5,061 nt of DNA from Candidatus Saccharimonadota bacterium (GCA_028289265.1 JAQGGU010000062.1:1-5061), one strand, 5' to 3'; positions 1 to 4,743 are shown, counted from the stretch's first letter. Notes: generated by a model from the sequence alone, not told the origin. Made by a program: numbers and translations.

Positions 1-2
1 AA

Positions 3-269
3 AAAGCGGCTGCCAAAGTAAAGGGAGCCAGCACAATAAAACTCAAAAAACCTACAACCAAAAAGGCCAAAAAGCCTGCGAAGCCTAAAGTAGCGACGGT
101 AGTACAGACTGCCGAGAAGCCACCTCGGGCGCCAATACATAATGGAATACTTGTCGCAGTGGCCGGAGTCGCGGTACTATACGCAGCGTATGAGTACCGA
201 CATGACGTATCAAACCGAATCTACAAGCTTAGAAACCACCGAGCAATTCGCTTCCTCACTCGGAAGTAG
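3..269 (+). CDS. C-terminal end of a Lys/Ala/Pro-rich single-pass membrane protein (partial)
   Basis: Only this forward frame is open from the left edge; the other two stop within about 90 nt. It reads 88 residues to a TAG at 267-269. The first 45 or so are a basic, low-complexity stretch rich in Lys, Ala, Pro and Thr, with repeats such as KKPTTKKAKKPAKPK. A hydrophobic segment follows (GILVAVAGVAVLYAAY, about residues 47-62), then a basic tail with many Arg and Lys. This looks like a flexible cationic linker plus a C-terminal membrane anchor; the function and the N-terminal part cannot be seen. Charge lies on both sides of the helix, so topology is unclear. The last 80 nt overlap the chosen tsaE start in another frame, which is long for a bacterial overlap. 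The frame could be fortuitous, but the linker-plus-helix pattern argues that it is coding. Confidence 0.6.
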   Translation, partial: KAAAKVKGASTIKLKKPTTKKAKKPAKPKVATVVQTAEKPPRAPIHNGILVAVAGVAVLYAAYEYRHDVSNRIYKLRNHRAIRFLTRK

Positions 270-660
270 GCTGCGGGGCGGTGAGGTAATCGTACTTGTA
301 AGTGACCTTGGCGGCGGCAAAACGGCTTTTGTCCGTGGCCTGGCCCGGGGGATGGGGAGTACGGACCATGTAGCGAGCCCTACTTTTACTATTAGCCGCG
401 AGTATAAGTCCGGTAAGCTTACTTTATATCACTTTGATTTTTATCGACTTCAAGAGCCGGGCATTGTTGCGGCCGAGCTGGAGGAATTTATTCATGACCC
501 TACTGCTGTTGTGGCGATAGAGTGGGGTGCCATCGTAAAGGATGTATTACCCGAAGATAAAATGGTTATCAATATCACGCGTACCGGCGAAACCAGCCGC
601 CACCTGGAAGTTACATATTCAGAAAAGCTGGCATACCTTATCCCGGAGGAGGCAAAATGA
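190..660 (+). CDS. tsaE: tRNA threonylcarbamoyladenosine biosynthesis ATPase TsaE
   Basis: TsaE is the P-loop ATPase that works with TsaB and TsaD in the cytoplasm to make t6A at position 37 of ANN-decoding tRNAs. From ATG 190 it has 156 residues, normal for the family. Visible motifs are the P-loop SDLGGGKT (residues 38-45), the switch-like SPTFTI (63-68), HFDFYRL (81-87) and IEWG (110-113). The first P-loop residue is Ser where the usual family motif is GDLGAGKT. ATG 142 would add 16 residues that are an out-of-phase reading of the upstream gene's membrane segment, so it was not chosen. ATG 202 (MTYQTES) is an equally good alternative by family length. No clear Shine-Dalgarno precedes either; a TATACG at 178-183 lies 6 nt before ATG 190, which would fit a leaderless start. 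The gene overlaps tsaB by ATGA, so the pair is probably co-translated. Confidence 0.93.
   Translation: MSTDMTYQTESTSLETTEQFASSLGSRLRGGEVIVLVSDLGGGKTAFVRGLARGMGSTDHVASPTFTISREYKSGKLTLYHFDFYRLQEPGIVAAELEEFIHDPTAVVAIEWGAIVKDVLPEDKMVINITRTGETSRHLEVTYSEKLAYLIPEEAK
645..652 (+). promoter_or_regulatory. Strong Shine-Dalgarno site of tsaB
   Basis: GGAGGAGG lies inside the last codons of tsaE, 4 nt before the tsaB ATG at 657. It is the best ribosome binding site in the window. It fixes the tsaB start and supports independent initiation in addition to coupling through the ATGA overlap. Confidence 0.85.
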
Positions 661-1049
661 TATTACTTACTATTCGTACCGACAAGCCCGAGGCTGAGAT
701 CGGCCTCTATGACGACGTCGAGCGAGTAGCATACGAAGTGTGGCAAGCCCACCGCGAGCTGGCAGAGACTTTGCATGGTAAAATCCAGAGATTATTAGAG
801 GATAACGGGCAAACATTACAGAACCTGGATGGTATCGTAGGTTTTAAGGGGCCAGGAAGTTTTACGGGTCTGCGTATTGGCTTTACTGTTGCGAACGCAC
901 TTAGCTATGCTTTGGGTGTCCCGATTGTTTCAGAAGTAGGAGATGATTGGCGGGAAAAGGGCATTAGCCGTCTTCAGAACGGCGAAAACGAAAAAGTTGC
1001 TATGCCGGAATATGGCGCTGACGTCCATATTACGAAGCCGAAACACTAA
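657..1049 (+). CDS. tsaB: Minimal TsaB (YeaZ-like) subunit of the t6A37 synthesis complex
   Basis: TsaB is the non-catalytic partner that dimerises with TsaD and recruits TsaE for t6A37 formation. The product has 130 residues against about 230 in E. coli. It keeps the N-terminal ASKHA-type half: an opening strand MILLTIRTD, a helix around AHRELAETLHGKIQRLL (31-47), and the hallmark GPGSFTGLRIG (65-75) followed by VANALSYALGVPIVSE. After about residue 93 the usual second subdomain is nearly absent; only a short tail with MPEYGADVHITKPKH remains, which resembles the P-x-Y ending of full-length TsaB. Two tandem stops (TAA, TAG) follow and no homologous continuation appears in other frames downstream. 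The short form therefore looks like a natural domain reduction and not a frameshift. The gene overlaps tsaE by ATGA. Confidence 0.88.
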   Translation: MILLTIRTDKPEAEIGLYDDVERVAYEVWQAHRELAETLHGKIQRLLEDNGQTLQNLDGIVGFKGPGSFTGLRIGFTVANALSYALGVPIVSEVGDDWREKGISRLQNGENEKVAMPEYGADVHITKPKH

Positions 1050-1277
1050 TAGCTGTATGGCCGGTATTGGCTCTAATCTACGATGTACAAACCCGTATTA
1101 CGTGATATAGTTCGTTGTAGGATATGCTATTTGTTACGCAGGTCCGCCCATATTTTAATTACAAGACTTAAGACTCGATTTATAGATGTACCGATCAACC
1201 AGGGCTAGTGAAGTGATAGCGATCGCCCGGGTGCCAATAACCGGCCGGTCATCGTGAGCAAATAGAAAGGAACAACA
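1050..1277. other. Intergenic region upstream of rny, no gene seen
   Basis: These 228 bp hold no convincing ORF, no tRNA and no terminator with a T tract after tsaB. The left two thirds are AT-rich. The part at 1200-1260 is GC-rich and has overlapping short palindromes (GCGATCGC, CCGGCCGG) plus an imperfect stem with CGAT at 1220-1223 facing ATCG at 1251-1254. Ahead of rny is AAAGGA (1266-1271), a reasonable Shine-Dalgarno. The gap suggests that rny has its own promoter and a structured leader of about 85 nt, but this is inference. Confidence 0.5.
1158..1186 (+). promoter_or_regulatory. Candidate sigma70-type promoter for rny
   Basis: ATTACA (1158-1163) and TATAGA (1181-1186) are 17 nt apart, and each matches four of six consensus bases. 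Transcription would start near 1193 and give a leader of about 85 nt before the rny ATG. It is the best-spaced pair seen by eye in this gap, but matches of this quality occur by chance in AT-rich DNA. Confidence 0.3.
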
Positions 1278-2792
1278 ATGGATCCGATTACCATTGTTCT
1301 TGCCCTTGCAGGGTTGGGACTCGGGTTCGGTGCTAACACCGTACTCACAAAACGGCGGCTTGGAGCCGCCCAGGATGACGCTGAAAAGGAACGTGCCGAG
1401 GCAAAAAAAGAAGCTGATAAACTGCTCGACGAAGCCCGTGAAGAAGCCGCCAAAGTGGCCGAGGCTACTCGCAAGGAAGAGCAGTCTCGCCGCAAGGAAC
1501 TAAAAGACCTTGAGCAGCGGTTGATCAACCGTGAGGAAAGCCTCGACACAAAACTCGATGAGCTCGACAAAAGAACAGAGAGGCTTCGAAAGGGCGAAGA
1601 CGAAGTTGAAAAGCTCAAGAACGAGATTCGGGAAATTCGTACCCGTCAGCAGGAAAAGCTGGAGAAAGTAGCAAAACTTTCGAAGCAGGAAGCAGCTGAA
1701 AAGCTCATGCAAATGACCGAGCGCGATATTCGTGACGACCTTCTGGGGCTTGTTAATAAGCTCCAAAATGAAGCCCGCGAAAATGCTGACGAGCAAGCAG
1801 CACTCATTCTTACGAGTGCTATGGAGCGTATGTCCAGTGAAGTGACCGCCGAGCGTACCGTTGCTAGCGTCAAGCTTGAGGATGAAGACATGAAGGGTCG
1901 TATCATCGGTAAGGAAGGGCGCAACATCCAGTCCCTGCAGCGTGCCACCGGCGTCGACATTATGGTTGATGACACCCCCGGCTACATCGTACTCAGCTCT
2001 TTTGACCCTGTCCGCCGCGAAGTTGCCCGCCAGGCACTTGAAATGCTCATGAAGGATGGCCGTATCCACCCAGGCCGTATCGAAGAAATTGTTGAAAAAG
2101 CTCAGAAAAACGTCGAGAAGGATGTTATCCGCGCCGGCGAAGACGCTGCCCGCGAAGTCGGCATCATTGGTATTCCAAAAGAAATCCTACACCTACTCGG
2201 CGAGCTCAAGTACCGTACCAGCTATGGCCAGAACGTACTCAAGCACAGCACCGAGATGGCACACATAGCCGGCATTATCGCCGAAGAAGTAGGCGCCAAT
2301 GTAAAGATCGCCAAGTATGCTGCCCTGGTCCATGACCTAGGTAAAGCACTGACCCACAAGATGGAAGGTAAGCACCATCACATTTCTGGCGAAATGCTCC
2401 GTAAGTACGGCGCTCCAGAAGCGGTAGCGCTGGCTGCTGAACAGCACCACGATGACGTTGAAGCTACGACTGTCGAAGCCCTCATCGTCCGCACGGTTGA
2501 TGCCATTAGCGCATCACGCCCTGGTGCCCGCAATATTTCCGCGGAGAACTTCGGCGAGCGAATGCGTGACCTAGAAAACGTGGCAAACGGTTTTGAGGGC
2601 ATTGAAAAATCATATGCGATCAGTGCCGGCCGTGAAGTCCGCGTTTTTGTTAAGCCGCATGAGATTGATGACCTTAGTGCTATCAAACTCGCCCGTGATA
2701 TAGCTACAAAGATCGAATCGAGCATGCAGTACCCCGGTACCATCAAGGTAAATGTCATCCGCGAAACCCGCGCTATCGAATTCGCCAAATAG
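1278..2792 (+). CDS. rny: Ribonuclease Y (membrane-anchored endoribonuclease)
   Basis: RNase Y starts decay and processing of many mRNAs by endonucleolytic cleavage and acts at the cytoplasmic membrane. The 504-residue product is close to the family's usual size of about 520. In order it has an N-terminal membrane segment (residues 4-20, ITIVLALAGLGLGFG) followed by basic KRR; a long, highly charged coiled coil (about 25-185); a KH RNA-binding domain with the GRIIGKEGRN loop (207-216); and an HD phosphohydrolase domain with metal-binding candidates H323, H352-D353 (VHDLGKA) and D408 (VDAISASRPGAR). All key residues are present. The start is supported by AAAGGA 6 nt upstream and by the membrane helix that begins right after Met. 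No T-tract terminator is seen behind it. In B. subtilis the next gene is ymdB; here one unknown gene lies between them. Confidence 0.97.
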   Translation: MDPITIVLALAGLGLGFGANTVLTKRRLGAAQDDAEKERAEAKKEADKLLDEAREEAAKVAEATRKEEQSRRKELKDLEQRLINREESLDTKLDELDKRTERLRKGEDEVEKLKNEIREIRTRQQEKLEKVAKLSKQEAAEKLMQMTERDIRDDLLGLVNKLQNEARENADEQAALILTSAMERMSSEVTAERTVASVKLEDEDMKGRIIGKEGRNIQSLQRATGVDIMVDDTPGYIVLSSFDPVRREVARQALEMLMKDGRIHPGRIEEIVEKAQKNVEKDVIRAGEDAAREVGIIGIPKEILHLLGELKYRTSYGQNVLKHSTEMAHIAGIIAEEVGANVKIAKYAALVHDLGKALTHKMEGKHHHISGEMLRKYGAPEAVALAAEQHHDDVEATTVEALIVRTVDAISASRPGARNISAENFGERMRDLENVANGFEGIEKSYAISAGREVRVFVKPHEIDDLSAIKLARDIATKIESSMQYPGTIKVNVIRETRAIEFAK

Positions 2793-2859
2793 AGATAATT
2801 TGCAGCATAACTATAGTGGCCTTTAGCTATGACGTTTGTTGTGAAAATATATTCTCGTT

Positions 2860-2887
2860 TTGTTGAATATCAATATATAGCTACAAT
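2860..2887 (+). promoter_or_regulatory. Candidate promoter for the unknown gene at 2915
   Basis: TTGTTG (2860-2865) and TACAAT (2882-2887) are separated by 16 nt; the -10 differs from TATAAT at one base. Transcription would start near 2894, giving a leader of about 21 nt. A second hexamer, TATATA at 2874-2879, lies 6 nt before an upstream ATG at 2886 and is an alternative. The whole gap 2793-2914 is strongly AT-rich. Confidence 0.4.
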
Positions 2888-2918
2888 GAGCTCAAAGAAA
2901 GTAACGTACAGAGAATGA
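2886..2918 (+). CDS. Possible 10-codon leader ORF overlapping the next gene
   Basis: ATG 2886 opens a frame encoding MSSKKVTYRE that ends with TGA at 2916-2918. This TGA overlaps the ATG of the next gene at 2915 in an ATGA arrangement. TATATA at 2874-2879 ends 6 nt before this ATG, the spacing expected of a leaderless transcript. Such a frame could couple translation onto the downstream gene, which lacks a strong Shine-Dalgarno. It competes with the TACAAT -10 reading of the same bases, and a 10-codon frame can easily be chance. Confidence 0.2.
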   Translation: MSSKKVTYRE

Positions 2919-3589
2919 CCAGTCCAGAATATGAAGGCTACGGGATCGATGATCCCGTATTGGCAGAGACATTGATAGGTGAGCAATTCCCGGACATATT
3001 TACGGGCGACCTTATGAAGGAATTAATGCAGGAAGAACGCAAGCTCCGCGCAGGTTCTTATGACGCCGCCCACGAGGCATTACGTGCCCTTAGGTCGGCG
3101 GTAGGTAAAGATAATTCATACCATAAGACATATGTCGATGTTTGTGGTCTCCCCTTTGATAGAAGGGTTGCCGTCCAGACCTTTACTGATCCTGTAGGTG
3201 GTCCCATGAGCCGGTTGGTAGTAAATGATGAGGGTGCTCATCCGACCGACCCTGATTTACACGTAGTATATATAAAAGACTATTTCCTCTCATCCTGTGC
3301 TAAAGCTTTTTCATGGCAGGAAACGGAACAAACTCGCCCGGAGACAGTTCAAGGATGGACAGTTGTTAAAGACGCAGTAGGTCCTTTACTGGAGCAAAGA
3401 CACGACTATGTGAATTTCGCCACAGGTAGAATGTACACACCGCAAATAGCAACGATCGGTAATGGTGCCGCCTCACTTATTGAATCGTTAGAGCGTCGTG
3501 TACGCCTTGAAGAGTTCACTGCAATTGCTGTAAGCCTCGGAATAGAAACTTACGAGCCTGGCATAGCCGTCGGGACTAAACTCATATAA
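2915..3589 (+). CDS. Uncharacterised soluble protein between rny and ymdB
   Basis: I do not recognise this 224-residue protein. It is acidic, has no signal peptide or membrane segment, and has only two cysteines (77 and 128). Residues 30-64 look like two amphipathic helices (DLMKELMQEERKLRAGSYD, then AAHEALRALRSAVGK). Residues 70-130 look mainly beta, with conspicuous turns GLPFDRR (78-84), TDPVGGP (91-97) and an acidic HPTDPDLH (109-116). The C-terminal third is mixed, with an amphipathic helix near 186-203 (ASLIESLERRVRLEEF). No catalytic motif known to me is visible. Its codon pattern is like that of its neighbours, and the long open frame directed along the locus supports real coding. The start has only weak Shine-Dalgarno character (AGAG); CAAAGAAAG lies further upstream. 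Its place between rny and ymdB could mean a link to RNA turnover, but that is inference from position only. Confidence 0.8.
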   Translation: MTSPEYEGYGIDDPVLAETLIGEQFPDIFTGDLMKELMQEERKLRAGSYDAAHEALRALRSAVGKDNSYHKTYVDVCGLPFDRRVAVQTFTDPVGGPMSRLVVNDEGAHPTDPDLHVVYIKDYFLSSCAKAFSWQETEQTRPETVQGWTVVKDAVGPLLEQRHDYVNFATGRMYTPQIATIGNGAASLIESLERRVRLEEFTAIAVSLGIETYEPGIAVGTKLI

Positions 3590-3593
3590 ATTC

Positions 3594-3608
3594 TTCCCAA
3601 GACGGGAA
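3594..3608. repeat. Short inverted repeat before ymdB
   Basis: TTCCC (3594-3598) and GGGAA (3604-3608) flank a 5-nt loop, just after the stop of the unknown gene. No T tract follows, so it is not a standard terminator. It overlaps the place where a -35 element of the ymdB promoter would fall and could be an operator, or chance. Confidence 0.25.
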
Positions 3609-3613
3609 TGCAG

Positions 3614-3619
3614 TACACT
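3614..3619 (+). promoter_or_regulatory. Candidate -10 element for a leaderless ymdB transcript
   Basis: TACACT ends 7 nt before the ymdB ATG at 3627, so a start site at the usual distance would coincide with the start codon. There is no Shine-Dalgarno in this interval, which favours leaderless translation. A -35 at 17-nt spacing would be TTCTTC (3591-3596), a poor match. Confidence 0.4.
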
Positions 3620-3626
3620 GTAACGT

Positions 3627-4424
3627 ATGAATATACTATATGTCGGTGACATCATGGGCGAGCCGGGGCTCCAGCTCATTGAAAGAGAACTCCAAAAAAT
3701 ACGCAATGAGTTACGCGTTGATGTTGTCGTGGCTCAAGCCGAGAATGTAACCAACGGGAAAGGAATTTCTCTTACAGATTTTTGGCGGCTTAAGAAAGTT
3801 GGCGTGGATTTCTGTACGGGCGGCAACTGGAGCTTGCATGAAGCGGAAATAGTGCAAGCCTTGAATGACCCAAATCAGCCGATCATACGTCCAGCTAACT
3901 ATCCCGAAGGCACTCCGGGTCTTGGATATAAATACTTACAGACAAATAAAGGACCCGTATTGGTGGTGAGCTTACTCGGCCAAATCGTAGGCCGTGATGC
4001 TAACAAGCCAATTGACAATCCCTTGCAGGTGATCGATCGTATTCTCGAGCCGGGACTTATTCCTGAAAATTGTACTGTGGTTGTGAACTTTCATGGTGAC
4101 TTCAGCAGCGAAAAGTTCGTTATAGGAAGATATCTTGATGGCCGGGCATCCCTTGTGGTCGGTGACCACTGGCATGTGCCAACGGCTGACGCTATGGTCC
4201 TTCCAGGAGGAACCGCGCACATATCAGATGTCGGGATGTGTGGAACGCTCGATAGTTGCCTTGGTGTAAAGTTCGACGTCATCATCGACCGCTGGAAGAC
4301 AAACACTCCCAGTCGTAACGTTCTTGAGACAGAGGGGCGTATGCAATTTAATGCCGTTCTGGCCGATGTGGACGAGCAAACCGGCAAATCCCGCTCCATC
4401 AAGCAGATTCGCAAAATATATTAA
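3627..4424 (+). CDS. ymdB: YmdB-family (TIGR00282-type) metallophosphoesterase
   Basis: YmdB proteins are cytoplasmic two-metal phosphoesterases with 2',3'-cyclic nucleotide phosphodiesterase activity; in B. subtilis YmdB influences the motility/biofilm choice. The 265-residue product has family length and starts with the typical MNILYVGDIMGEPG. Recognisable motifs are metal ligand D8, AENVTNGKG with E39-N40, RPANYPEGTPG (about 89-99), NFHGDFSSEK with the conserved His, VVGDHWHVPTAD with the His-x-His ligand pair, and the C-terminal ISDVGMCG. One change stands out: the GNH-type motif, usually GNHTWD, reads GGNWSLHE here, so Asn67 is kept but the following His is Trp68 (codon TGG). That His is the expected proton donor, so activity or substrate may differ. 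The ATG is supported by family alignment and has no Shine-Dalgarno. The rny-to-ymdB order matches Firmicutes apart from the intervening gene. Confidence 0.93.
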   Translation: MNILYVGDIMGEPGLQLIERELQKIRNELRVDVVVAQAENVTNGKGISLTDFWRLKKVGVDFCTGGNWSLHEAEIVQALNDPNQPIIRPANYPEGTPGLGYKYLQTNKGPVLVVSLLGQIVGRDANKPIDNPLQVIDRILEPGLIPENCTVVVNFHGDFSSEKFVIGRYLDGRASLVVGDHWHVPTADAMVLPGGTAHISDVGMCGTLDSCLGVKFDVIIDRWKTNTPSRNVLETEGRMQFNAVLADVDEQTGKSRSIKQIRKIY

Positions 4425-4454
4425 GGCGTAACTCTAGTATATTTGTGAATTTAT

Positions 4455-4463
4455 TGTTATAAT
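4455..4463 (+). promoter_or_regulatory. Extended -10 promoter of tRNA-Pro
   Basis: TGTTATAAT is a perfect extended -10 element (TGn followed by TATAAT at 4458-4463). Transcription would begin near 4470 and give a 5' tRNA leader of about 16 nt for RNase P to remove. The -35 position at 17-nt spacing (TAGTAT, 4435-4440) is poor, which an extended -10 can compensate. Confidence 0.7.
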
Positions 4464-4485
4464 TTGTCTCTGTTGTACCCATGCT

Positions 4486-4562
4486 CGGGGATTGGCGCAG
4501 TTGGCTAGCGCGCGCGGTTTGGGACCGCGAGGTCGAAGGTTCGAGTCCTTTATCCCCGACCA
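4486..4562 (+). tRNA. tRNA-Pro (anticodon UGG)
   Basis: A complete cloverleaf of 77 nt can be folded by hand. The acceptor stem CGGGGAT (4486-4492) pairs with ATCCCCG (4552-4558). The D arm is GCGC/GCGC (4495-4498, 4508-4511). The anticodon stem CGCGG/CCGCG (4513-4517, 4525-4529) carries the loop TTTGGGA with anticodon TGG at 4520-4522. The variable loop is AGGTC. The T arm is GAAGG/CCTTT (4535-4539, 4547-4551) with loop TTCGAGT. The C1-G72 pair and A73 are the bacterial tRNA-Pro identity elements, and CCA is encoded (4560-4562). The wobble U34 anticodon can read most or all CCN codons, and G37 is the expected m1G site. It is a single gene with its own promoter and terminator. Confidence 0.97.
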
Positions 4563-4599
4563 ATGAAAATGCCCGTCGTAAGATGGGCTTTTTCATTGG
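4560..4599 (+). terminator. Intrinsic terminator of tRNA-Pro, stem beginning at the CCA
   Basis: The core stem GCCCGTC (4571-4577) and GATGGGC (4582-4588) closes a GTAA loop, with one G-U pair, and is followed by TTTTT (4589-4593). The stem extends outward: CCAATGAAAA (4560-4569) pairs with TTTTCATTGG (4590-4599), leaving a T/T mismatch. The opposite strand carries a T4 run after the same hairpin, so weak bidirectional function is possible. The extended stem would include the encoded CCA end of the tRNA. Confidence 0.88.
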
Positions 4600-4612
4600 T
4601 TTGAAATGTATC

Positions 4613-4659
4613 AACCTTCGACCCAAATTTTGCCCGCAAAATTTGATAGGTCGAAGGTT
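4613..4659. repeat. Long inverted repeat built on the tRNA-Pro T-arm sequence
   Basis: AACCTTCGACC (4613-4623) is the exact reverse complement of GGTCGAAGGTT (4649-4659). Inside it, AAATTTTG (4625-4632) pairs with CAAAATTT (4637-4644), closing a 4-nt CCCG loop. The two stems are separated by one unpaired base on the left and GATA on the right, giving a 19-bp imperfect hairpin. The 11-mer is also present in the tRNA-Pro variable loop and T stem (4531-4541), so there are three copies within 130 bp. No long T tract follows, so it is not a usual terminator. Confidence 0.85.
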
Positions 4660-4721
4660 CGGTCGTTAGTCTGCTGCCCGAGTATTCTCGGCGCACAGAT
4701 TAACGTGCGCTGTCCTTTATC
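4648..4721 (+). repeat. Split partial copy of the tRNA-Pro 3' part
   Basis: AGGTCGAAGGTTCG (4648-4661) repeats tRNA-Pro 4530-4543 exactly (14 nt), and GTCCTTTATC (4712-4721) repeats 4545-4554 exactly (10 nt). In the tRNA these blocks are one base apart; here 50 nt separate them. The T-stem pairing GAAGG/CCTTT is preserved across the gap (4653-4657 with 4714-4718). The inserted part has two small hairpins: CCGAG/CTCGG (4678-4682, 4687-4691) and GCGCAC/GTGCGC (4691-4696, 4705-4710), which share G4691. The rest of a tRNA is absent. It may be a decayed tRNA fragment, an attachment-site relic or a structured RNA. Confidence 0.6.
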
Positions 4722-4731
4722 ACCAACAGCG

Positions 4732-4737
4732 TATACT
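4732..4737 (+). promoter_or_regulatory. Candidate -10 element for a leaderless transcript of the last gene
   Basis: TATACT ends 6 nt before the ATG at 4744, so transcription would begin at or beside the A of the start codon. There is no Shine-Dalgarno. A -35 at 17-nt spacing (GCTGTC, 4709-4714) is weak and falls in the structured repeat region. Confidence 0.45.
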
Positions 4738-4743
4738 TCTTGT

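Noticed and set aside
142..189. Upstream ATG 142 as the tsaE start
   Set aside because: The extra residues (MEYLSQWPESRYYTQR) have no TsaE counterpart and are an out-of-phase reading of the upstream gene's membrane segment; length and motif spacing fit ATG 190 or 202.
1050..1277. A missing tsaB C-terminal part or a tRNA hidden in the gap
   Set aside because: None of the forward frames continues TsaB-like sequence, and there is no GGTTCGANTCC-type T arm in the gap.
1205..2788. Open frames on the minus strand and in the other plus frame across rny
   Set aside because: They mirror the charged coiled coil and KH/HD coding sequence (Ser-rich or Leu/Phe-rich translations) and have no independent start signals; RNase Y accounts for the region fully.
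2806..2831. CATAACTA/TAGCTATG stem after rny as a terminator
   Set aside because: It is AT-rich with an internal mismatch and is not followed by a T tract, so it is unlikely to terminate.
2901..3627. Shared octamer GTAACGTA just before both the 2915 and 3627 starts
   Set aside because: Two copies of an 8-mer about 700 bp apart at slightly different distances from the start are compatible with chance; it is not supported as an operator.
3488..4414. Minus-strand open frames across the unknown gene and ymdB
   Set aside because: They are antisense shadows with no domain pattern, and all well-supported genes here run on the + strand.
4399..4669. Open frames on both strands that run through the tRNA gene
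   Set aside because: The minus-strand reading GLEPSTSRSQTARASQ is the typical false protein made by translating across a tRNA; the cloverleaf, promoter and terminator explain this DNA.
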